This document shows positions 18,310 to 27,500 of a stretch of 64,000 bases of DNA, in pieces (positions within the stretch are counted from its first letter, which is position 1; each line of letters begins with the position of its first letter). The notes below the pieces were generated by a model. That model ran no database searches. It saw nothing but the letters and a program-made list of their open reading frames with translations, and was not told the DNA's origin. A program made the position numbers and the translations under genes. The stretch lies in NCBI RefSeq assembly GCF_000316665.1, contig NC_019678.1:4960001-5024000 (forward strand), in the 5' to 3' direction. Origin of the DNA: Rivularia sp. PCC 7116 (GTDB taxonomy: Bacteria > Cyanobacteriota > Cyanobacteriia > Cyanobacteriales > Nostocaceae).

Positions 18310-18804
18310 ATGAAGAGAAGATATTTTTTAGAAGCTGGGGGAGTAATACTAGGTGCTTCATGGCTATCGCAATATTTTATAGATAAGTCAAAAGTTATAG
18401 CAACTGCTTCGAGTGAGTTCGAGATTACTAAAACAGAAGAAGAATGGCGCGAAATTTTGGCACCTCCCGAGTTTTACGTACTGCGGCAGCATGGAACCGA
18501 ACGCCCTCGCAGCAGTTCTCTTGACAAGCAATATGCGGAGGGTACTTATGTATGCGCTGGGTGTAATTTACCACTGTTTAAATCGAATACTAAATTCAAC
18601 AGCGGTACGGGATGGCCAAGTTTTTATGCTGCCATTCCAGGAGCAATTGATACATCGGCGGATAACTCGTTTTTAATGAGACGTACTGAAGTTCATTGTC
18701 GTCGCTGCGGCGGACATTTAGGTCATGTATTCAACGATGGGCCAAAGCCTACTGGCAAACGTTATTGTATGAATGGGGTGGCGTTGAAATTTGTTGAAGC
18801 TTGA
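18310..18804 (+). CDS. msrB: Peptide-methionine (R)-S-oxide reductase MsrB, exported form
   Basis: A 164-residue protein. MsrB reduces methionine-R-sulfoxide in proteins. The core is complete: two zinc-binding CxxC pairs (CAGC about residue 78, CRRC about residue 137), the GTGWPSF substrate motif, HLGHVFNDGP, and the catalytic Cys in RYCMNG near the end. The N-terminus (KRRYFLEAGGVILGASW) has a twin-arginine-like RR-x-F-L motif and a hydrophobic stretch, so export to the periplasm or thylakoid lumen, possibly by Tat, is likely. It is transcribed divergently from adhesin copy 3, with about 235 bp between. Inference: repair of oxidised envelope proteins. The family assignment is certain; the location is inferred. 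Confidence 0.95.
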   Translation: MKRRYFLEAGGVILGASWLSQYFIDKSKVIATASSEFEITKTEEEWREILAPPEFYVLRQHGTERPRSSSLDKQYAEGTYVCAGCNLPLFKSNTKFNSGTGWPSFYAAIPGAIDTSADNSFLMRRTEVHCRRCGGHLGHVFNDGPKPTGKRYCMNGVALKFVEA

Positions 18805-19057
18805 ATGAATCTGACTTCTTGCACTGTTCTCATGAAGCCCAAATACCCACCGATGATACAATTTCAAGGCTGATATACAAAGTAAGTTAAAAAGCACTAA
18901 AATAACCTCAAAAGCTTACCTAATCTGGTTTATCAAACTTTGTATTTAAGCCTGGGAATTTATTCCAAGGCGGTTGTTGAAAATGGTACAAGATGTGAAA
19001 TTAATTAATCTAAGAAAACCGATAAAATCCCAACATTTAATCTATATTTGAGTTTGA

Positions 19058-19393
19058 CTATCGCTGCAAACTATCTTTAGGAAAATTCAAAATTGGATTT
19101 GTTTCTTCAAGTTGTTCAATTATTTTAGTGTTATCTATATTGTTCTTAAGAATACCTTCACTCTTATAGCGTTCTGGATTAAGTAAAATTCTTGTTTCTC
19201 TTTGTATATTGCGTCTTCCTTCTTCAAAGAACATCTCAGATGCTCTTGGTGAATACAAACCATTTAATACAGATTGATTGGGTAATGGTACAGTACTTTC
19301 TCCTAAAGCTGTATCCATTGCACCAATAAGTACTGATGCGAATGTTGCATATATACACAATAAAGAAGCAAAGTGCAGAGTATTAAGTTTCAT
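19058..19393 (-). CDS. Small secreted hypothetical protein
   Basis: A 111-residue protein with an AGGGG ribosome binding site a few bases before the ATG. The N-terminus is a plausible signal peptide (LHFASLLCIYATFASVLIGA). The mature part is charged and has a PRASEMFFEEGRRNIQRE segment followed by ILLNPERY. This pattern recurs in small exported cyanobacterial proteins, but I know of no named family or function. It stands alone: 254 bp from the convergent msrB and upstream of nothing on its own strand. Confidence 0.65.
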   Translation of the reverse strand: MKLNTLHFASLLCIYATFASVLIGAMDTALGESTVPLPNQSVLNGLYSPRASEMFFEEGRRNIQRETRILLNPERYKSEGILKNNIDNTKIIEQLEETNPILNFPKDSLQR

Positions 19394-19567
19394 TTTGCCC
19401 CTACCTAAAAATGGCTTACTACTTATCTCTATTATAGATAAATTATAGATAAACCATCAAAGAGGAGTATCCTCTTTTAGAGTATGTTATCGCGGAGCGT
19501 TAAGACGTTACATTTACGGAGTACCCTAAGATTTCTTCTTTTAATTACAAGATTTTATTACAGAAAA

Positions 19568-19845
19568 CTACCAAACTTCAGCCATATCTAAAATAAATTC
19601 GGGTAATAAATCTTCACCCGATAAAGAAGAGCGATTCCTATTTTGCTTTGACGATTCCAAAGCCATAATTGTCCAGTAATATTCGTATTTTTTGCTCCTG
19701 CTTCACCTCCATTCAGAGGTATAACCACTAATTCTCCTTCTTCAGTTCGTTCCAATCTTAAGTCGCGGTTCGCTATCGCTAATTCTTTAAATTGTTCGTG
19801 AGAAACTTTGAAGGCTTCGGGGATAGTTACGGTAGGGTTAAGCAT
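19568..19845 (-). pseudogene. Uma2-family (DUF820) endonuclease remnant, internally deleted and frameshifted
   Basis: The open frame gives 85 residues. It begins like a Uma2 protein (VSHEQFKELAIANRDLRLERTEEGELVVIPLNGGEAG then LWLWNRQSKIG) and then ends abruptly in an unrelated tail at 19588. In another frame of the same strand, 19568-19615 encodes the typical Uma2 C-terminus (EDLLPEFILDMAEVW then stop). Intact Uma2 proteins are about 190 residues with a PD-(D/E)XK-like core, so roughly 100 central residues, including the catalytic part, are missing. Uma2 genes are abundant and often decayed in cyanobacteria. It is almost certainly non-functional. Confidence 0.8.
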
Positions 19846-19900
19846 GGATTGAGACTGGAATTATCAGTTATTTATATGATGTCACAGGTTAAAGGTAATT

Positions 19901-19943
19901 GTTAACTGTTCACTGTTCACTGTTCACTGTTAACTGTTCACTA
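19901..19943. repeat. Short tandem heptamer repeat (TCACTGT type)
   Basis: Tandem TTCACTG/TTAACTG heptamers between the Uma2 remnant and the end of the Hsp70-like gene. The same motif recurs at 33418-33450 and 60341-60379. Such short tandemly repeated sequences are typical of heterocystous cyanobacteria. Confidence 0.8.
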
Positions 19944-19945
19944 TT

Positions 19946-21925
19946 CTAAGCAATCAACAACCTCGCTCTATCAGCTTGCTCCTGTACGGTTTCTTTCAAC
20001 CATTCGCTAATTGATTTACCTAACTTAATAGCAATTGTGGGGTCTTTTGTTAATGTTTCGTGGATTTTATTTTGTAATTCTGGTTTTTTCTGACGTGCTA
20101 AATCGTTGATTCTACTATCAGAAACAAATTTACGTACCCAGCCGGGAATATCCGTTTCTTTAACTAATGATTCGCCAGCAAAATAAACAACAATTCCAAT
20201 AATTGGAGCGATGATTCCGGCGAAAATTATTACGTGAAATAAACCGGCGAGAACAACACCAACTATAATCGCAACCAGGTGTCCAACAAATACGGAAAGT
20301 CCGCTTAAATCGTCAAATGAAATTGATGTAGGAACCTTTCCGGTATGGTCTCCCAGGTCAATTGTTTTACTACCAAATGTACCTAAAGGTAAACCATATT
20401 TACTACAAATAGAATCAGTCTTTTCTCTGACTTCATCTTGCACGTTTCCCAACCAAGCTAATAAGCATTTGGTCACTTTACTATTACCATCGCTTCCAGT
20501 TAACCAAGTTTTAGCTTTATTTTCAATTTCTAATTCTAAAGCTTTGAGAGTAACAATTTCTCGATTTCGCCAAGATTTAACGCAAGGTTTAACTACTTCT
20601 TCTACCAAGCCATTAGCTAATTCTTCTGATAATTTATCTAAAAATGCGGGAACATGATTTCCGACAATACCCGTTAATTCGTTATCTAGAAATTTACTAA
20701 TTTCATCCATAAAGCCGGATGTTCTAATATACACTCTTCCCCAACGAGCTAATCCTCTAGCGATGCATAATTCGGGTTCGCCGTCGCGTTTGCAAGGTAA
20801 ATTAGGAAAGGTTTCTTGACTCATTTCCATCACAAAACCCATTTTGGAAGCGCTGCCGGTAAGTAAAATGGCGCTGGGTATAATAGATTGTTCGTCTAAT
20901 TTGCGTTTGACTACTTTTAATTGGCTGCTGAAGTCATCCCGCCAGCTTTTGTTATCTAATTGCTGTAAGGGTTGATTGAGAATAGCGTTAATTATTTTCC
21001 CATTGACTAAAGGTGAAAATTTAAACTTGCGCTGGATATCTTCGCTGCCAACATTAACAAAATCATCTTGATAGGTATCTTGATAGTTAAAATATTCTTC
21101 CTTGGCTTTACGACAGCGAAGTTCGCAACGATTTCTATAAATAGGACTTTGCTGAAGAATTGTTTCTAATTTATCAATTTCTTCTAATGTCCAAATTTCT
21201 TCTTCGTTGAGATATTTTCCTAATTTAATAATATCTTCGCGTTTCTCTCGATATTGCCGATGTAATTCTAAAGTTTTTTTCAAAATTTCTTTTTCAATTA
21301 AAGATGCACCCAAATCGTGTCCAAAATCTATGGGAGTATCTGCCATACCCTTAACTAAGGTATAATCAGTTGTGGAAGAACCGATATCAATTACTAAAAC
21401 AGATTTTTCTAATTCCTGAATTGTAAAAATACCGCTTTCTTTGGCGTGCATCAAAGCAGCACGGGATTCTTTGACGACTGTGGCATTCGGTACGGTTTCG
21501 GAAAGTATTTGTTTATAACTTTGAATTTCTTCTATCCACCATCCCGAGGGGCAACCGACGAAAAAGTAATTTGTATCTTCGGTTTGAATTTGATTTGTAT
21601 CGATTAAATGCTGATAAATAGCGTTAACAAATTGTTCTATAGTCTTTTGATAGGAAAAATCTTGAAATTTTCTAGTTTTAAAAGCAATTTCTAAAATAGA
21701 TGCATCCGATAGCTGACAAGCCATTTCACCGATGATTATTCCCCGTTGGGGATGATGCGCGATCGCAGTAATTTGGCTTTTACGATTATTGATTAATAAG
21801 CTTTGAGGTGAGTTTTCTTGGTTATCCGCACGTACCCAAGTTAAAGCAGTTTCGCCATGCCCTAAATCAAACCCGATTATTCTAGTATTATGGTAATCTT
21901 GCATTTGTTTTGATTCTCTCCTCAA
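19946..21925 (-). CDS. Membrane-anchored Hsp70/actin-fold ATPase
   Basis: A 659-residue protein. An internal ATG at 21904 is an alternative start. The N-terminal half is an actin/Hsp70-type nucleotide-binding domain: phosphate-1 motif IGFDLGHGETALTW (~16-29), phosphate-2 motif VLVIDIGSSTTDYTL (~170-184), and an adenosine-type motif ILLTGSASKMGFV (~350). It lacks a DnaK-like substrate-binding domain. Instead, after a helical region there is a long hydrophobic segment (about 543-583, two membrane helices) and a short helical tail. It starts 11 bp downstream of a helical glycine-zipper protein gene on the same strand, so the two are almost certainly an operon and probably form one membrane-linked complex. 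It is a divergent Hsp70 of unknown client, not DnaK. Confidence 0.8.
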   Translation of the reverse strand: MRRESKQMQDYHNTRIIGFDLGHGETALTWVRADNQENSPQSLLINNRKSQITAIAHHPQRGIIIGEMACQLSDASILEIAFKTRKFQDFSYQKTIEQFVNAIYQHLIDTNQIQTEDTNYFFVGCPSGWWIEEIQSYKQILSETVPNATVVKESRAALMHAKESGIFTIQELEKSVLVIDIGSSTTDYTLVKGMADTPIDFGHDLGASLIEKEILKKTLELHRQYREKREDIIKLGKYLNEEEIWTLEEIDKLETILQQSPIYRNRCELRCRKAKEEYFNYQDTYQDDFVNVGSEDIQRKFKFSPLVNGKIINAILNQPLQQLDNKSWRDDFSSQLKVVKRKLDEQSIIPSAILLTGSASKMGFVMEMSQETFPNLPCKRDGEPELCIARGLARWGRVYIRTSGFMDEISKFLDNELTGIVGNHVPAFLDKLSEELANGLVEEVVKPCVKSWRNREIVTLKALELEIENKAKTWLTGSDGNSKVTKCLLAWLGNVQDEVREKTDSICSKYGLPLGTFGSKTIDLGDHTGKVPTSISFDDLSGLSVFVGHLVAIIVGVVLAGLFHVIIFAGIIAPIIGIVVYFAGESLVKETDIPGWVRKFVSDSRINDLARQKKPELQNKIHETLTKDPTIAIKLGKSISEWLKETVQEQADRARLLIA

Positions 21926-21936
21926 TCTTGTTTCTA

Positions 21937-22959
21937 TTAATTAGATATAGATGCAGCGGGTTCGATTACGCTTCCAGGTAACAGCACTTTTTCATCTTTG
22001 ACAAATGCATGTTTTAAAGTGACGTAATCGGTAATATTGGGGTCGATACTTGGTTCAAAATAGAACATGTCCCAAGCTTTATTTGCTTCTAAAGAAGGTT
22101 GATATACTTTGGCTTCTATTCCGTAATTTCTTAAAACAGTTATTGCTTGTTCGATGCGTCTGCGTACTGCAATTGGTAATTGAGTTTCTTCATCAAGGGC
22201 ATCTGCCATTAATTCTTGAAGATATTCTAATAAATCTAAATTGTTTTCTAAATCGGGTTGATTCGATTTTTCTTCTTTCACACCGTAAGTTAAAACTGTT
22301 TGGTCTATTGATTGGAAATTCTGGTATAAATAATTAAGTAGTTTATCAATATCTACAGCAATTTTAGATTGATTTTGAATAACTTCATCGGCAGAATTTG
22401 AGCTAATATCGGGTAATTGCTTTTGTTTTACAACTTTACTAAAAACGCCTCCGGAAACTAAACCGATTGCTGCTCCCACCAAACCCCAAGTAATTCCTCC
22501 TTCTAAAGTTCCCGCTAAACCCGCAGCAAGTAAACTACTAACAATAACGCGACTTTTTTGAATCGGCTTTAATAATATTTGTTGATAATAATTAGGTGAT
22601 GTCCAGTTTTGAATATTTCTTTGAGTTTGAATAGCTGAATTAAGAGGCGATAAAATATTTTTATTCAACTCTGCACTAACTTCGGAAATATCAAAAGACT
22701 TTTCTGGAACATCTATATTTAAGTCTTGTAATTCAACCGAAGTTAATATCTGAAGATTTTCTTTTATGTTTTCCAACATATTTCGAGCCAAACGTGCTTG
22801 TGGAGGAGTCAATTCTTTGATATATTCACCATTAAGGTCGGCAAGTTGGTTGACTTCACCTCTAACTATCTCCACTACTTCCTCAACCGTATTTACAGCT
22901 TCTAAACGAGACTTGAGTTTTTCCTTGATTTTCTGATAATGAGATGCAAGGCTTTTCAT
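21937..22959 (-). CDS. Helical glycine-zipper partner of the Hsp70-like protein, possibly GrpE-like
   Basis: A 340-residue protein. Residues 1-135 are helical and charged. About 140-180 form a hydrophobic glycine-rich hairpin (VIVSSLLAAGLAGTLEGGITWGLVGAAIGLVSGG), suggesting membrane insertion or association. A second helical region follows (LLEYLQELMADALDEETQLPIAVRRRIEQAI), and then a small C-terminal beta-type domain (FYFEPSIDPNITDYVTLKHAFVKDE, then VLLPGSVIEP). The helix-plus-small-beta layout and the DYVTL...LLPGSVIEP ending recall GrpE exchange factors, but this is a weak resemblance. Direct linkage (11 bp) to the Hsp70-like gene makes a co-factor role plausible. I cannot assign a family with certainty. 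Confidence 0.65.
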   Translation of the reverse strand: MKSLASHYQKIKEKLKSRLEAVNTVEEVVEIVRGEVNQLADLNGEYIKELTPPQARLARNMLENIKENLQILTSVELQDLNIDVPEKSFDISEVSAELNKNILSPLNSAIQTQRNIQNWTSPNYYQQILLKPIQKSRVIVSSLLAAGLAGTLEGGITWGLVGAAIGLVSGGVFSKVVKQKQLPDISSNSADEVIQNQSKIAVDIDKLLNYLYQNFQSIDQTVLTYGVKEEKSNQPDLENNLDLLEYLQELMADALDEETQLPIAVRRRIEQAITVLRNYGIEAKVYQPSLEANKAWDMFYFEPSIDPNITDYVTLKHAFVKDEKVLLPGSVIEPAASISN

Positions 22960-23310
22960 AATTAGATATGCATAACTTTTAAAACTGGATTATAAAGCAA
23001 CTAAGCTCAACCAGCATTGAATTTACCACTTTCTTAATTTATTCCCCAACAAGCGCGTTTTACATCATCCTATAGTATATTTAGTACTAACTATTCCCTA
23101 CCCTATAAGGCAGATTAATTATTCGCGTTGAATTAAATACCTATACTTTTACTCGCTATATCAGTATAAGTAAAGTTTTATTAAATACAGTTTACGGGAT
23201 ATTTAAAATAAATATTATTATTCGCGTAAATAATTTTTATAATTCAGAGTCAGGTAAAGGAGCAAAGAGTTTTTAGATAAAATCTAAACAATTGCGTAAG
23301 TGCTTTGCAT
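22960..23310. other. AT-rich intergenic region, no gene seen
   Basis: Between two minus-strand genes. It is very AT-rich with many stop codons in all frames. It should hold the promoter of the glycine-zipper/Hsp70 unit, but no convincing -10/-35 pair, operator or hairpin was recognised. Confidence 0.5.
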
Positions 23311-24282
23311 TTAAGACTCATATTTCATACACAAAAAGTTAAAATCTTCAATCAAACTAGCTAACAAACCAATGTTATCTACCTGCAAAGCAACCCAAGC
23401 ATTAGCATTATCTTTAGCGATGAATCTTTCATCAAAAAGAGTTTTTCCTAAAGTATAATTTCCTAGAGTTTCGATATCTACTTTTGCGCGACGAAACATT
23501 AGGGTTTCGGGATAGAAAAGATAAGCAACAGCAGCACCATCATGAACTAAAAAACCTTTGCTTCCTTTAGTTTGACGATAGCGTAAATTAGCCGCTGTCA
23601 TGAAATTACATAAGTCAGATATAAATTTAGTTAACTTATTATGATAACTACTTAAAATATCCTCAGCCATTGTTGGAGTAAAAAGCAATTGTTCGGTAAT
23701 ATCTAAAGGTAAAACTACTGTATTGTTGCAGCTATCAAAGACTTTTTCTGCGGCTTCCGGATTATAGTAAATATTAAATTCTGCATGAGGAGTAACATTT
23801 CCCGGTACTTTGAAAGCACCTCCCATGATGACAATTTCTTTAGCTTTTTTCAAAATACCGGGACTTTTGCTTTCAGCGGCTGCTAAATTAGTTAAAGGTG
23901 CAACAGCGAGGATGGTAATTTCTCCTGGATGGGCGTTAAGTTTATCTACAATTAATTCATCGGCATAAATCGCATTCTCAAAATCATGTTTTGCTGCGGG
24001 TAAATTATGAGAAATATTACCCATGCCATCCATACCGTGGATATAAGCAGCATCAGCTTTAGATTTTTTTAAAGTGACTCCTCTTGCTAATTCTACTTGT
24101 TCAAAACCGCCTAAACTCAAAACTTTACTAGCATTATTAAAAGTCAATTTAGAATTGATATTTCCTTCAGCAGTAGTAACTGCAATTAATTCAGCCTTAC
24201 CTTGCTTTTGTAAACTTAGCAGCCACAATAAAGCGAATATATCATCACCGCCGGGATCTGTATCGAAAATTATTTTAGTCAT
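23311..24282 (-). CDS. Inosine-uridine-type nucleoside hydrolase
   Basis: A 323-residue protein of the usual length for the IUNH family, which cleaves the N-glycosidic bond of ribonucleosides to base and ribose. The calcium/ribose-binding signature DTDPGGDD is at residues 7-14. HGMDGMGN (about 82) matches the HGxDGxG loop. MGGAF and the HAEFNIYYNPEA segment (about 152-172) match the family, and the catalytic-type HDGAAVAY is near residue 247. All expected motifs are present, so it is probably active. No signal peptide, so cytoplasmic. Nucleoside specificity cannot be read from the sequence. It is transcribed divergently from the NACHT gene (292 bp), which does not prove a functional link. Confidence 0.93.
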   Translation of the reverse strand: MTKIIFDTDPGGDDIFALLWLLSLQKQGKAELIAVTTAEGNINSKLTFNNASKVLSLGGFEQVELARGVTLKKSKADAAYIHGMDGMGNISHNLPAAKHDFENAIYADELIVDKLNAHPGEITILAVAPLTNLAAAESKSPGILKKAKEIVIMGGAFKVPGNVTPHAEFNIYYNPEAAEKVFDSCNNTVVLPLDITEQLLFTPTMAEDILSSYHNKLTKFISDLCNFMTAANLRYRQTKGSKGFLVHDGAAVAYLFYPETLMFRRAKVDIETLGNYTLGKTLFDERFIAKDNANAWVALQVDNIGLLASLIEDFNFLCMKYES

Positions 24283-24574
24283 ATGTTCGTAGTTGCGCTT
24301 ACAGCGCTAAATCATATATGAATTAGATTGTAGATTGTAAACTGTGTTCTCCCCAAGCACAACTGATAATTAATTATAATTAGCGACTTTAAGGCAATCA
24401 ACGATTTGTGAGTGAATATTGCTGTTGTGGTTGACAAATTTTCGTAGTTATTTGATTAATATATTACCATTTAAGATAAAATACTCTTCGACAGGTATTA
24501 ACTCAAGTGTGTCTGCATAGTCAAGTTTTGAGAGTTGATTAATTCATCAAAGTATAATTTTTTTATTATAAATT

Positions 24575-27500
24575 ATGACTAGTTTAGAACTTACAAAACT
24601 AATGGCACCACTCGCTAGTGTTGTTGCAAAGCCATTATCGGATAAAATTCAAAGCAAGCTTAATCCTAGCGAGCTAGAAAAGGCATTGAATGTTGCCATA
24701 AAATCAAGCAGTCAACTTGGAGAAGATTTATTTAGTCGTTGCGAACCAGATTCAGTTCCTGGGTTCTTGAACAAATTTTTTAAAGATGTTGTTATTGATG
24801 AGTTTCAAAAGCCTTTTAATGACTTGGGTACTCCCCAGATAGATTATTTAGTTGCAGCTTTTAGACGTTTGGCTCGGGAAGATTCCAAGATAAAGAACTT
24901 TCACGAAAGCTTAATTACAAGCTGGATGGAGAATTTTGTCAACAGTTTTCTATCGGAAACCAATATATATTTAAAAATTAGACTTGCAAAAGATAAGTAT
25001 TTAGATAAATTGGCTACTCGGTTGAGCAAACATCATTTTGTAGGAATGAAAATTACTCCTAACGAAGATAATACTTCCGAAAGGTTAGAAAATATTTTTG
25101 TAATGCCAGATGTGGCTGAGGAAGTCTCTAAGAGTAAATTAAGTGAAAAACAAGAATTAGATTCCTATTTGTCATCAGATATTAGTAGAGAGCAAGCAAA
25201 ATTATTCAAAGCACAGCAAGAAAGAGCATTATTGTTAGAAGAACTATCAGAAAAACGCAATCTGTTTCCAGCACAAAACTTACTAGACAAAAGTAAATCT
25301 AAAGGAAAAAAGATAGTTTTACTGGGTGCCCCCGGTTCTGGAAAAACTACTTTGATGAATTATTTAGCTTTAAAAATAGCTCAGAGAAAACTAGAAGATT
25401 TAGGATTTAGCCAATATGATATTAATTCAAATTCAATTCCTATATTTATTCGGATTCGAGAATTAGCACAACAAGATAAACTTGATATTTTAGAATATGT
25501 TGAAGAATTCGCCGCAAAAAATTTACAAATAACTGATTTACCCAACGGCTGCTTTAAGCATTGGTTAGAACAAGGAGAAGTTCTAATATTATTAGACGGT
25601 TTAGATGAAGTTGCTCAAGAAAATCAACAAGTTAAGATTGTCCAACATATAGAAAGCTTTCTTCAAGAATTTTCTCGCAATCAAGTAATTATTACTTCCC
25701 GCCCCGCCGGTTACGAACGCGGTTATTTTCGGGTAGATGGCTTTCCTCACTATGAAATTCAAGCTTTTGATGACCGAAAAATTAAATTTTTTATCCGGCA
25801 ATGGTATGAAAGTCACTGCTCAGATAAAGTAGAAGCTTCGCCTCAGATAAAGAATCTAGAAACAGCAATAGAAAAGCAAGACAGAATTAAATTACTTGCA
25901 AAAAATCCGCTGCTACTAACAATTATTGTTTTAATTAATCGCGTAGGTGCAGAATTCCCAAAAGAGCGCTATAAACTTTATGAAAGTGCTGTTGAAACTT
26001 TATTAACTGCCTGGGATGCTGGTAAAGAATTGAATTATAGTTTACCGCTAGAATATCTTAAACCTCGTGATTTTCAACCTCTAATGCGGCAAATTGCTTA
26101 CTGGATTCACAGCAAAGGTAGTACCAAGGATAGGGAAGGGGGAACTTTAATTAATAAAGATGATTTAATTCAACAGCTTAGTCAATGTATCATTAGACGT
26201 TACAAACGTAAAAATATTGAATTATATGAAGCAAAAGAAGAAGCAAAATCTTTTCTAGAGTATATTCAAGAACGTTCTGGTCTTTTGGATATACAAGGTA
26301 GAAATTGTTATGCATTTGTTCACAAGACTTTTCAAGAGTATTTAGCGGCGGAAGATATCGATTATCGTCATCAAAATGATGATAGTTTTCAAGTTGTTTT
26401 AGACAACATTCGCAACCATCTTCATGACCCCCACTGGCGGGAAGTTTTACTTTTATTAGTAGCAAAGCAGAAATCAAACAAAGCTGCAACAGCCATTAGT
26501 TTAATTTTGGATCGTAACAGTGATTATGAAAAATGGTTGCATCGCGATCTTTTCTTTGCTGCTGATTGTCTTGCAGAAGATCCTATGGAATTACAACTTT
26601 CCGATGATGACCCTTCACAGGAAATTTTAGAAAAATTGGTAGAGTTAGAAATTAGCGATTCCCCAGAAGTAATTTATCAAATTCACCAACGAGTTTTTCA
26701 AATTATTTGCAGTCTTAATGAAACGGAATTCGCTGGTGATGTTTTACGACTTTTGAAAAAGCATGAAGAAAGAATAGATAAAGTCAGATTTCAACAATAT
26801 AGTGCTGCACTCGGAGAAGAACAAGAAGCGATTGAACAATTACTAGCATTTCTTAAAGACACCGATTATTTTGTGAGTTTCAGGGCTACTGATGCCCTGG
26901 TTAATTTAGGAAATGCATCCGATCAAGTTGTTGAACAATTACTACCACTGCTTAAAGACACCAATGATTTTGCGCGTAGAAGTGCTGCTGATGCCCTGGG
27001 TAAATTAGGAAATGCATCCGATCAAGTTGTTGAACAATTACTACCACTGCTTAAAGACACCAATGATTTTGCGCGTAGAAGTGCTGCTGATGCCCTGGGT
27101 AAATTAGGAAATGCATCCGATCAAGTTGTTGAACAATTACTACCACTGCTTAAAGACACCAATGATTTTGCGCGTAGAAGTGCTGCTGATGCCCTGGGTA
27201 AATTAGGAAATGCATCCGATCAAGTTGTTGAACAATTACTACCACTGCTTAAAGACACCGAATCCGATGTGCGTAGAAGTGCTGCTTATCTGCTGAGTAA
27301 ATTAGGAAATGCATCCGATAAAGTTGTTGAAAAATTACTAATACTGCTTAAAGACACCGAATCCGATGTGCGTAGAAGTGCTGCTGATGCACTGAGTAAA
27401 TTAGGGAATGCATCCGATCAAGTTGTTGAAAAATTACTAATACTGCTTAAAGACACCGAATCAGATGTGCGTAGAAGTGCTGCTGATGCCCTGGGTGAAT

